12,227 nt of DNA from Eubacterium sp. (GCA_029059925.1 JAIDVA010000351.1:1-12227); one strand, 5' to 3'; counted from the stretch's first letter, positions 1 to 8,217 are shown. Numbers and translations are program-made. The notes: generated from the sequence alone by a model not told the origin.

Positions 1-3000
1 ACCGAAAGCAGCACACAGAATTTAGCATTTACGAAGAAAACAAGCTGGAAGCAAGGAGCTATTTCATTCCGTTTTCGAACGTAAAAAAGCTGGCAAAAAC
101 AGACTATAAAAACGAGAGATATAAGTCAGACCGAGTAATGATGCTCAGCGGGGAATGGGATTTTAAATATTATGAAAGACTCAGCCTTATCCCTGATGTG
201 CTGGATACAGATAATGTGATATTTGACAAGGTAACTGTGCCGAGCACATGGCAGAGAACCGGCTATGACCAGATAGCATATATCAATACACGTTATCCGT
301 TCCCTAAAAGACCGCCGCATATTCCCGAAGATGTGGCAGTGGGTATCTACAGAAAAACAGTTGAAATCAAGAAGGCAGATCAGCGCCGTACACTTTCATT
401 TTTAGGCGCTGCAGGTGCACTTGCCGTTTATGTAAACGGTGCGTATGTCGGCTACAGCGAGGGCTCACATAATACTGCAGAATTTGATATCACAGCGTTT
501 TTAAATAACGGAGCAAATGAAATTGTTGTTGTTAACTATAAATGGTGCAACGGCTCATATCTTGAATGTCAGGATATGTTCAGAGAAAACGGTATCTTCC
601 GTGATGTGTTTATCACAGAATTTGCAAGCAGCTATATAAATGATTTCACACTTCGTTCATCAAAGAACAGCGACGGCACATATAATCTGGATATTGATGT
701 TGAAGGGTATTTTGAAAAGAATACAAGAATTGAAATCAAATCAGCAGAAAAGGAGCCTGTAATCCGTGCTGAGCTTTTACCTGAAAAGGGTATAACCCTT
801 TCAAATCTTGCAGTCAAGGAGTGGACTGCCGAAACACCGAATCTTTATGAGTTGACAATCGTTCTGTATAAGGAAGATAAAGAGGTTGAAGCAATCCGCA
901 CATATTACGGCTTTAAGAATGTGGAGATTCAGGGCGAAATATTCCTGTTCAACGGTAAAGCAATCAAATTCAAGGGTGTTAACCACCACGATACACATAT
1001 GACAAAAGGCTATGCAATGAGCCTTGAGGATATGGAGCTGGATATTCAGCTGATGAAGGCGTATAATTGTAACGCAGTTCGTACCTCTCATTATCCTCCT
1101 GACCCTGCATTTTTAACAATGTGTGATATGTATGGTCTTTATGTTGTTGATGAGGCCGATATCGAAACACACGGCTTCTATGCAGTTCCGCATACAACCT
1201 ACAATCCGAACAGATTGAGTAATGATATCAGCTGGGCATCACATTATCTTGACAGAGTTAAGAGAATGTACGGCAGAGATAAGAATCATCCGAGCATTAC
1301 GATGTGGAGCCTAGGTAATGAATCAGGCGGTTACAAGTGCCAGGATGTCTGCTATGAGTATTTAAAGAATGCTAACCCTGAAATTCCGGTTCACTATGAG
1401 GGTGCAATACGCAGTAAGCGCTGGGCATATGATGTTGTGTCAAGAATGTACGGTACACCTGACCTTATGAGAAAAATTCTCAAAGGTACAGCAGGTGATA
1501 AGTATAAGGGCAAGCCATTCTTCCAGTGTGAATATGCACACGCAATGGGTAACGGACCCGGCGGACTTGAGGAATATATGCAGCTGTTCTATTCATCAGA
1601 CCAGTTTATGGGCGGCTGTATCTGGGAATGGGCAGATCATAGTGTTTATGATGAAAATGCAAAATACAAGTGGACCTATGGCGGTGACCATAACGAGCCT
1701 ATCCACGACGGCAATTTCTGCGTGGACGGTCTTTTCTATCCTGACCGTAAGCCGTCAAGCGGTGCGCTTGAAATGAAGGTGTGCTACAGACCGATAAGAG
1801 CAAAGCTGGTTAAGGAAAATATTTTTGAATTATGGAATACAAGAAGCTTTGCAGACAGCTCTGACATTAAAATTGATTTTGCTGTTTTGGTTGACGGCGA
1901 GAGCAAAGAGGTCGGCACAATCACAAGTATTATTCCTGCACAGGGAAAGAAAAAGGTGCAGATTAATTCAACGCATTTCAGCCAGACGGATAAGGATGTA
2001 TTTGTAAACTTTGTTTATACTGACAAAAACAGCGGTGATGAAATTGCTGTTGAGCAGGTTGTAGTTTCAAGTGCACACCTTAAATGGGCAGATAATAAAA
2101 CAAAGGCGGCTGAGATAACAGCGAATGGCAATACAATCCATGTTGCATTTGAAAACGGCAGTGCAGTGTTCCATAACAGGAAGGGACTTGTCAGCTACAA
2201 TAAAAACGGTATTGAATATCTGAATCAGAATCCGTATGATAAGGAAAACGGCTTTGTACCGCATATCTACAGAGGCAGACTTGATAATGACCAGTATATG
2301 GTTATATTCTGGAAAATAATCGGTCTTGACTGTGCAAAGACAAAGCTTGTGTCCTGCGAGGTTAAGAGCAAGAGCGGTATTGATGGAAATATTAAGTATA
2401 TCAGTACAGTGTATGATTTTGTAACAAGAGGCGTATTTGTTCTTGCAAGGGCACATGTTGATTACTTCTTTGATAAAAACGGCAAAATGACAATCAGCAC
2501 ATCCTTGTACAAGGTTTGTCCGCTTACAGACCAGCTCCCAAGATTCGGTGTTCATACTGAGCTTAAGAAAGAGCTTGAGAATGTAAAATACTATGGCAGA
2601 GGACCGATAGAGAACTATTCTGATTTCAAGGAGCATGCACCAATCGGAATCTACGAGACAACTGTTTCAGAAATGGCACATAAGTATATCAAGCCGCAGG
2701 ATTCAGGCAACAGGGGAGATGTACGTTACAGTGTGCTTACAAACAAAAACGAGGCAGGCCTGAAGTTCACAGCCCTTTACAAATATATCAATTTCAATGC
2801 AAATCACTTTACACTCGAACAGCTTAAGAAGGCTAAACATATTGAGGATTTGCCGGATGTTGATACAACGTATGTAACGGTTGACGGCTTTGTAAGGGGA
2901 ACAGGCTCAGGCAGCTGCGGACCTATTCCATCAAAGGAGCATATGATTGATTTCGGTTATTTCAAACCGCTCAATTTCTCATTTGAGGTTGAACCGCTTG

Positions 3001-3011
3001 GGGATGAATAA
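1..3011 (+). CDS. lacZ: GH2 beta-galactosidase, LacZ type (5' partial)
   Basis: Hydrolyses terminal beta-galactosides such as lactose. The frame is open from position 3 with no stop before the first ATG at 138. The 45 residues encoded by 3-137 include RSYFIPF, which matches the conserved N-terminal stretch of LacZ-type enzymes, so the ATG at 138 is internal and the true start lies left of the window. About 1002 residues are visible, close to the roughly 1000-1040 usual for the family, so only a short N-terminus is missing. Domain order is jelly-roll sugar-binding domain (to about 650), Ig-like domain, TIM barrel (about 925-1800), second Ig-like domain, and C-terminal beta-galactosidase small-chain domain with YYGRGPIENY and PQDSGNRGDVRY. 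The GVNHHDTH motif is present, the acid/base Glu is in WSLGNESGG (codon 1320-1322), and the nucleophile Glu is in CEYAHAMGN (codon 1530-1532). A signal peptide cannot be judged. The family is certain; the natural substrate is inferred. Confidence 0.95.
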   Translation, partial: RKQHTEFSIYEENKLEARSYFIPFSNVKKLAKTDYKNERYKSDRVMMLSGEWDFKYYERLSLIPDVLDTDNVIFDKVTVPSTWQRTGYDQIAYINTRYPFPKRPPHIPEDVAVGIYRKTVEIKKADQRRTLSFLGAAGALAVYVNGAYVGYSEGSHNTAEFDITAFLNNGANEIVVVNYKWCNGSYLECQDMFRENGIFRDVFITEFASSYINDFTLRSSKNSDGTYNLDIDVEGYFEKNTRIEIKSAEKEPVIRAELLPEKGITLSNLAVKEWTAETPNLYELTIVLYKEDKEVEAIRTYYGFKNVEIQGEIFLFNGKAIKFKGVNHHDTHMTKGYAMSLEDMELDIQLMKAYNCNAVRTSHYPPDPAFLTMCDMYGLYVVDEADIETHGFYAVPHTTYNPNRLSNDISWASHYLDRVKRMYGRDKNHPSITMWSLGNESGGYKCQDVCYEYLKNANPEIPVHYEGAIRSKRWAYDVVSRMYGTPDLMRKILKGTAGDKYKGKPFFQCEYAHAMGNGPGGLEEYMQLFYSSDQFMGGCIWEWADHSVYDENAKYKWTYGGDHNEPIHDGNFCVDGLFYPDRKPSSGALEMKVCYRPIRAKLVKENIFELWNTRSFADSSDIKIDFAVLVDGESKEVGTITSIIPAQGKKKVQINSTHFSQTDKDVFVNFVYTDKNSGDEIAVEQVVVSSAHLKWADNKTKAAEITANGNTIHVAFENGSAVFHNRKGLVSYNKNGIEYLNQNPYDKENGFVPHIYRGRLDNDQYMVIFWKIIGLDCAKTKLVSCEVKSKSGIDGNIKYISTVYDFVTRGVFVLARAHVDYFFDKNGKMTISTSLYKVCPLTDQLPRFGVHTELKKELENVKYYGRGPIENYSDFKEHAPIGIYETTVSEMAHKYIKPQDSGNRGDVRYSVLTNKNEAGLKFTALYKYINFNANHFTLEQLKKAKHIEDLPDVDTTYVTVDGFVRGTGSGSCGPIPSKEHMIDFGYFKPLNFSFEVEPLGDE

Positions 3012-3031
3012 CTATTAACTTAATACCAGTC

Positions 3032-3072
3032 ACAACAAAAATCCGACTCATTGAGCCGGATTTTTTGTTGTG
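3032..3072. terminator. Bidirectional intrinsic terminator between convergent genes
   Basis: A long near-perfect stem lies between the beta-galactosidase stop (3011) and the GH18 stop (3084). AATCCG-A-CTCA pairs with TGAG-C-CGGATT with one A/C mismatch, and is extended by A- and T-rich arms (ACAACAAAAA against TTTTTTGTTGT). The U-tract follows the stem in both directions, so it can end both convergent transcripts. Confidence 0.9.
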
Positions 3073-3083
3073 TAAATTATTGT

Positions 3084-5078
3084 TTACCAGTTATTTATAT
3101 ATCTGTGCAGTGTGTTTTCAATGCCGCATGCTACGGAATTTGGGTTATCCATTGTCTTATCACATCCGACACGGAATACCATTACACCGCCTGCACCACT
3201 CAAAAGAGCATATGCTGTTTTGTCGCCTGCAAGAGCAGGGGAGCAGAAGGTTCCTTCGTAAATCTGGTTTGCATCAGGTACGGTAAAATATTTGCTGTTC
3301 CAGTAATTTGCATCTTCAAGGTCTCTCCATGTTGCCCAATATGGACTGCCGTTTACAGGTCTGCCGTATGCCGCAATACCAATGTTGATTTTGCTGATAT
3401 CGGCACCGTTTGCAACAAAGTCGCGCATGCCCTCCTCAGCCTGCTGGAGTGAACTCTGATAGCCGTCCGTGTCATTGCCATCATATGCCATAAATTGAAT
3501 CTGGTCAATGCAGTCAAAGGTTTCCTGTGACAGACCAAGCTGACCTGCGGATAATGCAGTTGAGATGATTGACTCGGGTTTTACAGCCTTTAAATCTTTG
3601 CTGAGTTTCTGAATAAAGCTGTCATAATTTTTCCAGTCATCTGCACTTGCAGGGTATTCCCAATCTATGTCAACGCCATCAAAATCATATTTTGCTGCAA
3701 ATGCGGCAATTTGATTTGCCACATCCTCCCAATAGCTTGCCATATATGTGTTAACGCCGTTATGACCATTGCCCCACGCACCGTCTGCAAGTGCAGTAAC
3801 AATCAGCTTGACCTTATGGTCAGGGTTAGAACGGTTGGCAATGATTTCTTTTAATGCTGCAATTTCCTGTGCGAATTTTTCTTCACCCATTTCACCAAAA
3901 TTCATTTGACCGTTTTCATCCCAGTGGACAGCGGCAAATACAATTACTGTGCTGTATACGTCATAAAATCTTGCATAATTCTTAACGTATTCATCACCTT
4001 TTGCAAGTATCTCTGTAGGTACATCGCCGTCAAGGCGCTGATATACAGTTACTTCAAAATCATCTGCATTTCGCATAGGCTCATTATAAAGTTTGATAGA
4101 TCTGATTTTTACAGGTGTGCTGTCATCTCTGAACTTATCAATTGAAAGACGGATACAATCTGTTGTAACAGCGTCAAAGCTGCAAAGTCGCATATCCTGT
4201 ATTTTTTCACTCTGATAAATTGTTACCCATTCATCATTGACAAGTGCCTGCAGTCTGAAATACTGTGCCTCGTTGCCCACCTCTTCAATAACAGCTGTAT
4301 TAAAGGTGGTTACCTGAGCAAGCTTGATTTCAGCCACGCTGTTGTTGGTATCATCAAAACCCTCAGCAGGCAGTCTGTTTGGTGATTGCGCTGTCCAGCA
4401 GTTATTATTGTCTGCAAGCATGTTTTCTGCGTCAGGCTTTTCACCCTGCTTGAGGCTTTCAAAGGTTATAACAGCACCCTCGGCAAGATTTTCGGATTCA
4501 AAAGTAACAGGTGGGAATGTGCTGCTCTCATTCGAACCACCGGATACATTCGGAAAGTTTACCATTGTTACAATCATTGCACAAACAACCACACTGGATA
4601 TAAGTGAAGAAATAACCTTTTTCTTACTGTCACAAAATACAAGCTGTGCTATTGCACATGCAAGTGCAAGGTATATTAAATACGGTAAAATACCATTTAG
4701 TCCGTTTGTGAATTTTGCAGCAGATGCACCGCTGTCAAGACCGAATATAAGCACAAAGCTGTAGATAAATGTTATTGTGCCCAAAACAGCAAAAACAGTG
4801 TGCATAATGTTAATTGCTTTAATACCTTTTATGCTGTCTTTTTTCTCATTTGCAAATGCTGTGAGTAACAAATAGCCGAAATTAACTGCTATACAAACTC
4901 CGATTACAGCAAACATAACAGGTATGAATTTGTCACCAAGCGGATAAAGCTGTGCAATCCAGCTGTATGCCCATTCGGCACCTCTAAGAAAAATGGCTGC
5001 ACATACACTTAAAACAAAAAACAGGTATGAGCATCCCCGTGAATGAAAAACATTCCCGATTTTTTTTACAAATTTCAT
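3084..5078 (-). CDS. Membrane-anchored GH18 glycosidase (chitinase/ENGase-like) with discoidin-like domain
   Basis: The 664-residue protein has about five membrane segments (roughly residues 18-34, 51-75, 90-113, 129-148 and 155-174), then a short Ser/Gly-rich linker. Residues about 200-333 form a beta-rich region like an F5/8 type C (discoidin) carbohydrate-binding domain, ending in IRSIKLYNEP. The GH18 barrel follows. Its signature DGVDIDWE is at residues 467-474 with catalytic acid Glu474, and the substrate-assisting QFMAYD is at 528-533. With the N-terminus inside, five helices place the catalytic domain outside the cell, where it should cut GlcNAc-containing glycans or chitin-like chains. 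The end-of-barrel Trp usual in GH18 is not evident (GVMVFRVG at 631-638), which may change the -1 subsite. The start is chosen at 5078 because AAGGGGGAA lies about 7 bases upstream; an in-frame ATG at 5099 would overlap that ribosome binding site. Family is sure, exact substrate unknown. Confidence 0.88.
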   Translation of the reverse strand: MKFVKKIGNVFHSRGCSYLFFVLSVCAAIFLRGAEWAYSWIAQLYPLGDKFIPVMFAVIGVCIAVNFGYLLLTAFANEKKDSIKGIKAINIMHTVFAVLGTITFIYSFVLIFGLDSGASAAKFTNGLNGILPYLIYLALACAIAQLVFCDSKKKVISSLISSVVVCAMIVTMVNFPNVSGGSNESSTFPPVTFESENLAEGAVITFESLKQGEKPDAENMLADNNNCWTAQSPNRLPAEGFDDTNNSVAEIKLAQVTTFNTAVIEEVGNEAQYFRLQALVNDEWVTIYQSEKIQDMRLCSFDAVTTDCIRLSIDKFRDDSTPVKIRSIKLYNEPMRNADDFEVTVYQRLDGDVPTEILAKGDEYVKNYARFYDVYSTVIVFAAVHWDENGQMNFGEMGEEKFAQEIAALKEIIANRSNPDHKVKLIVTALADGAWGNGHNGVNTYMASYWEDVANQIAAFAAKYDFDGVDIDWEYPASADDWKNYDSFIQKLSKDLKAVKPESIISTALSAGQLGLSQETFDCIDQIQFMAYDGNDTDGYQSSLQQAEEGMRDFVANGADISKINIGIAAYGRPVNGSPYWATWRDLEDANYWNSKYFTVPDANQIYEGTFCSPALAGDKTAYALLSGAGGVMVFRVGCDKTMDNPNSVACGIENTLHRYINNW

Positions 5079-5084
5079 AATACT

Positions 5085-5092
5085 TTCCCCCT
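5085..5092 (-). promoter_or_regulatory. Ribosome binding site deciding the GH18 start
   Basis: Minus strand AAGGGGGAA, about 7 bases before the ATG at 5078. It lies inside the longer reading frame that begins at 5099, so it argues for the shorter protein. Confidence 0.7.
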
Positions 5093-5126
5093 TATACAAA
5101 GCAGAATGCTTTGAAATATCAATAAC

Positions 5127-5155
5127 AATATATCATATACAAAGGTTTTAATCAA
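5127..5155 (-). promoter_or_regulatory. Sigma-A-type promoter of the GH18 gene
   Basis: On the minus strand, TTGATT (5150-5155) is followed after 17 bases by TATATT (5127-5132). Transcription would begin near 5120 and leave a leader of about 40 bases before the ATG at 5078. The gene is therefore probably transcribed alone, since a terminator for the upstream operon lies at 5187-5223. Confidence 0.6.
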
Positions 5156-5186
5156 TACATTGAGAGAAAAACAGACCGAAAATAAA

Positions 5187-5223
5187 AAATCAAGGGTGAT
5201 TCTTGATAGAATCCCCTTGATTT
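5187..5223 (-). terminator. Intrinsic terminator of the transporter/kinase operon
   Basis: The hairpin starts 3 bases beyond the kinase stop codon (5226-5228). The minus-strand arms AAATCAAGGGGATTC and GAATCACCCTTGATTT pair along their length with one bulged base and a 6-base loop. They are followed by a T-rich tail (TTTTTTATTTT including the end of the stem). Confidence 0.88.
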
Positions 5224-5225
5224 CG

Positions 5226-6125
5226 TCATTTTTTGGCCTCAAAAAAACAAACACTTATACTAAGTTTATCATTTTTATACTGTGCTGATATACTGCCATT
5301 CAGCTTTTCAGTGAGCACCTTTGCTATTGAAAGACCAAGACCTGTTGATTTTTCAGCATTCTCAACAGTATAAAATCTGTTGAACAGCTTGCCTGCCTGT
5401 ATTTCGTCCATATTTGATGTGTGGTTTGAAAATATGATTTCGCCGTTATCATGTAGTGAAATGCTTAAATCACCATCACTGTATTTTATTGCGTTGCTTA
5501 TAATGTTGCTGAATATTCGTGACAGTGCATTTTTGTCAAGCGTTCGCATTACCTTACTTTCACAAATCGCAATATCAGGATTAATTTGTGCATTTTTTAG
5601 TGCGGCATAATATGTTGAAATGCTTTCTTCAAGCACGCTGTTGAGTGACAGACTTTCATATTTCAGCTTATCGCTTGTTGATGTCACAACTGAGTATCTG
5701 AACAATTCCTCAGTCAGCTGTTTCATAAGTTCACATCTGTTTTTAATGATTTCAATATATCGTGCAGCATCGTCTGATTTTTCTTCATTTTCAAGAAGCT
5801 GAAGATATCCGCTTATTGCAGTCAGCGGTGTACGCAAATCATGTGATATGTTGGTAACGGCATCCTTAAGCTCTGCGTCACCCTGAATATATTTTCTTCG
5901 GTCATCACGCAGCCTACGCAGTTCGTTGTTAATATCAGCAGCAAGTGCGCACATATGCCTGTCACGACAGGAAATCGAAATGAGCGTATTGGTGTCGGTA
6001 TTAAGTCGCTCGGCAAAAGCCTTGCTAATCTCATCGGCTGACTTTTGCAGCAAATGAATTTTTATGCATAATACAATTATAACTGAAATCAGGGCGGCAA
6101 TTATAACCGATAACCAAAGCTCCAT
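5226..6125 (-). CDS. Sensor histidine kinase with minimal sensing region
   Basis: A 299-residue two-component kinase expected to phosphorylate the response regulator at 8258-8923. It has one N-terminal membrane helix (about residues 5-22), a short linker likely coiled (23-85), and the H-box NISHDLRTPLTA with phospho-acceptor His95. The N-box NIISNAIKYS is at 207-216 with Asn211, the F-box LFNRFY at 247-252, and the G2 box TGLGLS at 261-266. The usual DxGxG of the G1 box is replaced by NGEIIFSNHTSN (227-238), a pattern found in related Clostridia kinases. Only about four residues lie outside the membrane, so it cannot bind a ligand with an extracellular domain; a signal from the membrane or the partner transporter is likelier (inference). 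The ribosome binding site AAAGGAA overlaps the permease stop, the gap is 10 bp, and the gene is last in its operon. Confidence 0.92.
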   Translation of the reverse strand: MELWLSVIIAALISVIIVLCIKIHLLQKSADEISKAFAERLNTDTNTLISISCRDRHMCALAADINNELRRLRDDRRKYIQGDAELKDAVTNISHDLRTPLTAISGYLQLLENEEKSDDAARYIEIIKNRCELMKQLTEELFRYSVVTSTSDKLKYESLSLNSVLEESISTYYAALKNAQINPDIAICESKVMRTLDKNALSRIFSNIISNAIKYSDGDLSISLHDNGEIIFSNHTSNMDEIQAGKLFNRFYTVENAEKSTGLGLSIAKVLTEKLNGSISAQYKNDKLSISVCFFEAKK

Positions 6126-6135
6126 AGTTATTCCT

Positions 6136-6981
6136 TTACTTCAAATCTTTTTTCTTGAATGCCAAAACACCGCAGATGTTCACTGCAACTGTTATGATTG
6201 ATGAATATATAAGTTCAACAGGGAAGTGAATTTCCTGATTTGCCATTAATATACCCTGACCGGTCGGCAGGAATACTAACAAGAATTCATATAGCTTGCG
6301 CCTGAATCCTGAAACATATGCGGGGTTCAGGATTTCATCACCGAATTCTACCTGTCCGTCTGCTGAAATGCTTATAAATTCACGGGTGAATTCAGGCTCC
6401 TGCAGCATATTATAAAAAGCACTTGCTCCGACCATTAAAACAAAAGCAAGGAGGATTGCTGCAACGGCAGTTATTGCTTTGTTTGTTGACAGCATACACA
6501 GCATTGTTAAAATTGCAGTCAGTGCGGCGGTGAGAAAAAGACCGATAAGTATATTTGCAAGCAGACTCGCAGCACCGCCCTGCCAGCCACCCAGATAAGG
6601 TACAGCGGCGAGTCCACCGATAAGCATTGCACAGTAAATTACAATGTTGCCTGCAAGGCAGGTGATGAAATTGGCAAGGTAAATATTTGTGCGAGTGTGT
6701 CCTAAAACAATTTTGTTTCTAATTGTGCCTTCGCTGTATTCCGTACCTAAAAAAAGTGATATGAAAACGGCATAAAATATTCCTACAATCGGCATAAGAT
6801 TAAAATAACAGCTGTTTAAGTATGTGATATTGTTATCGGGATTAAGGTCCTGATATTTTGTTGCACTTGCTCCGCTGTTTATTGCCGCAAATACTGACAA
6901 TGTAAGTGCGGCAATCAGTGTTATCCAGAAGATTTTGTCCTTTTTCAATCGGTTAAAATTTGCTGATAAAAGCTTACTCAT
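6136..6981 (-). CDS. ABC-2 type transporter permease
   Basis: A 281-residue integral membrane protein with about six helices (roughly 18-35, 60-80, 102-125, 140-163, 167-190 and 253-275) and a large external loop between the last two. After helix 2 it carries EYSEGTIRNKIVLG (81-94), the cytoplasmic segment typical of BcrB/NatB-like ABC-2 permeases. It should pair with the ATPase encoded just upstream, probably as a dimer of each, to export or flip a hydrophobic or peptide substrate. The start is chosen at 6981 because GGGAGG lies about 8 bases upstream; another ATG two codons earlier (6987) is too close to that site. The frame is open back to 7173, but that part lies within the ATPase gene and is not credible coding sequence. 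The start overlaps the ATPase stop by 8 bp (ATGAGTAA), indicating translational coupling. The substrate cannot be told. Confidence 0.88.
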   Translation of the reverse strand: MSKLLSANFNRLKKDKIFWITLIAALTLSVFAAINSGASATKYQDLNPDNNITYLNSCYFNLMPIVGIFYAVFISLFLGTEYSEGTIRNKIVLGHTRTNIYLANFITCLAGNIVIYCAMLIGGLAAVPYLGGWQGGAASLLANILIGLFLTAALTAILTMLCMLSTNKAITAVAAILLAFVLMVGASAFYNMLQEPEFTREFISISADGQVEFGDEILNPAYVSGFRRKLYEFLLVFLPTGQGILMANQEIHFPVELIYSSIITVAVNICGVLAFKKKDLK

Positions 6982-7888
6982 TTTCATTACCTCCCAGAAT
7001 GCTGATGTAATAGCTCTCAAGACTTTCGTCGCGCTCCTGCATAGCGCTGACCTCGCAGCCTTTTGCCGCAAGTTTTGTAACAAGCTGTGATACATTGATT
7101 TTTGAATATATATCAGCCTGTGTCTGAGAGATAATGTCATATTCAATATTGAGCTCGTCAAGCACAAGTGCAAGCAGCTTAGTATTGTTTACTTCCATTC
7201 TTACTGCCTTGCGGCAGTTCTTTTCAAGCTCCTGTGCGCTGATTTCTTTAACGATATGTCCGTGGTCAACAAAGCCGTAATGTGTAGCAAGCTTTGAAAG
7301 CTCGTCAAGAATATGACTTGATATCAGAACGGTTATCTGCCTTTCACGATTCAGCTTTAAAATCAGCTCGCGTATTTCAATAATACCCTGTGGGTCAAGT
7401 CCGTTTACAGGCTCGTCGAGTACAAGAAAATCGGGATCACCTGCAAGCGCAACAGCTATGCCGAGTCTTTGTCGCATACCGAGTGAAAAGTTTTTTGCCT
7501 TCTTTTTGCCTGTGTGTTTAAGTCCGACCAGCTCGAGCAGTTCGGGTATTGTGTCAAATGAAGGCAAACCAAGTATGCGGTATTGCTGTTTCAGGTTATC
7601 CTCAGCCGTCATATCCAGATAAATGGACGGCGTTTCAACCACAGCACCTATTCTTCGTTGTGCCTTTGAAATCTCTTTGTCAGTGCTTTTTATTCCGTAA
7701 AGTGTGTAATTGCCCTTAGTCGGGTTTTGCAGGGCACATATCAATCTTATAAGCGTTGTTTTGCCTGCACCGTTTTTTCCGACCAAACCATAAATTGCAC
7801 CCTTTGGCACATGCATTGTAAGGCCATTCAGCGCCTTGAAGTTTCTGTAGCTTTTGCACAGTGAATTTGTTTCAAGAACATAATCCAT
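6974..7888 (-). CDS. ABC transporter ATP-binding protein, BcrA/bacitracin-lantibiotic type
   Basis: A 304-residue nucleotide-binding subunit that powers the permease encoded immediately downstream. Walker A is GKNGAGKTT (37-45, Lys43). The Q-loop position reads VVETPSIY with Glu85 in place of Gln, as in the BcrA subfamily. The signature is FSLGMRQRLG (134-143), Walker B is LVLDEPVNGLDP (Asp158, Glu159), and the switch His is His192 in ISSHILDEL. A C-terminal extension of about 90 residues is also typical of this subfamily. The start is firm: AAAGGAGG lies 7 bases before the ATG. It is the first gene of a three-gene transporter/kinase operon. A role in resistance to peptide antibiotics or envelope stress is inferred from the subfamily and from the attached kinase and regulator; the true substrate is unknown. 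Confidence 0.93.
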   Translation of the reverse strand: MDYVLETNSLCKSYRNFKALNGLTMHVPKGAIYGLVGKNGAGKTTLIRLICALQNPTKGNYTLYGIKSTDKEISKAQRRIGAVVETPSIYLDMTAEDNLKQQYRILGLPSFDTIPELLELVGLKHTGKKKAKNFSLGMRQRLGIAVALAGDPDFLVLDEPVNGLDPQGIIEIRELILKLNRERQITVLISSHILDELSKLATHYGFVDHGHIVKEISAQELEKNCRKAVRMEVNNTKLLALVLDELNIEYDIISQTQADIYSKINVSQLVTKLAAKGCEVSAMQERDESLESYYISILGGNENE

Positions 7889-7916
7889 AATAAAGCCTCC
7901 TTTAGTTGATGACCTT

Positions 7917-7922
7917 ATTTTA
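7917..7922 (-). promoter_or_regulatory. Candidate -10 of the transporter operon promoter
   Basis: Minus strand TAAAAT. At a 17-base spacing the -35 position reads ACCGAT, which is far from TTGACA. The promoter would therefore be weak unless helped by an activator, which fits the repeat sites immediately upstream. Confidence 0.4.
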
Positions 7923-7942
7923 ACTGTTGGGTTTTAAATATC

Positions 7943-7972
7943 GGTAAAGATAGTGGTAAAGAAAAGGTTAAG
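7943..7972 (-). promoter_or_regulatory. Three phased direct repeats, candidate OmpR-family operator
   Basis: Read on the plus strand, GGTAAAG occurs at 7943-7949 and 7955-7961, and GGTTAAG at 7966-7972, with spacing of 12 and 11 bases, about one helical turn. Each is followed by A(T/A)A, giving a consensus GGTWAAGAWA. Phased direct repeats near the -35 region are the usual binding pattern of OmpR/PhoB-family regulators, and one is encoded next door. The repeats are seen directly; binding is inferred. Confidence 0.6.
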
Positions 7973-8015
7973 ATAAATTAATGTTTAGCGTATTAAATGG
8001 TGTTGCATTTTACAT

Positions 8016-8086
8016 CGTAGGGGTGAACATCGTTCGCCCGCCAACATTATCGTTGTACCTACGGGCGAACGATGTTCGCCCCTACG
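8016..8086. repeat. 25 bp inverted repeat hairpin
   Basis: The left arm 8016-8040 and the right arm 8062-8086 are complementary at 24 of 25 positions; the one exception is a T (8024) facing a G, which would be a G-U pair in RNA. The 21-base loop holds a further CAAC/GTTG pairing (8042-8045 with 8052-8055). Each arm is itself palindromic at its centre (GAACATCGTTC or GAACGATGTTC). Confidence 0.85.
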
Positions 8087-8107
8087 TTGGTGCAGATTAC
8101 GTGATTT

Positions 8108-8216
8108 CGTAGGGTGCGATGTGAACCCTTTTGTCACTACGTGACATTTCCTCTGACAGGGGAATAACATCGCACCGCCACATACCAACGGAACGATGTG
8201 GGCATCGTTCCCTACG
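8108..8216. repeat. Nested inverted repeats, second half of the island
   Basis: CGTAGGG (8108-8114) pairs with CCCTACG (8210-8216). Inside it GGTGCGATGT (8113-8122) pairs perfectly with ACATCGCACC (8168-8177). The centre has GTCAC-TAC-GTGAC (8133-8145), and GGAACGATG-TGGG-CATCGTTCC (8190-8211) forms a separate perfect 9 bp hairpin. Confidence 0.75.
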
Positions 8217-8217
8217 A

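Noticed and set aside
2067..2636. 189-codon minus-strand frame inside the beta-galactosidase
   Set aside because: It is antisense to a well-conserved GH2 domain, has no ribosome binding site, and encodes a Cys/Ile-rich product with no recognisable motif.
4324..4764. 146-codon plus-strand frame inside the GH18 gene
   Set aside because: It mirrors the membrane and discoidin-like coding region in antisense; no start signals or motifs.
5076..5099. GH18 start at the ATG at 5099
   Set aside because: The first codons would be the ribosome binding site of the ATG at 5078, which is properly spaced.
6982..7173. Longer N-terminus for the ABC permease
   Set aside because: This part lies entirely in the ATPase coding region, reads as non-protein-like sequence, and the ribosome binding site points to the ATG at 6981.
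7985..8188. 67-codon minus-strand frame in the repeat island
   Set aside because: It is composed of translated inverted repeats, lacks a ribosome binding site and shows no protein-like pattern.
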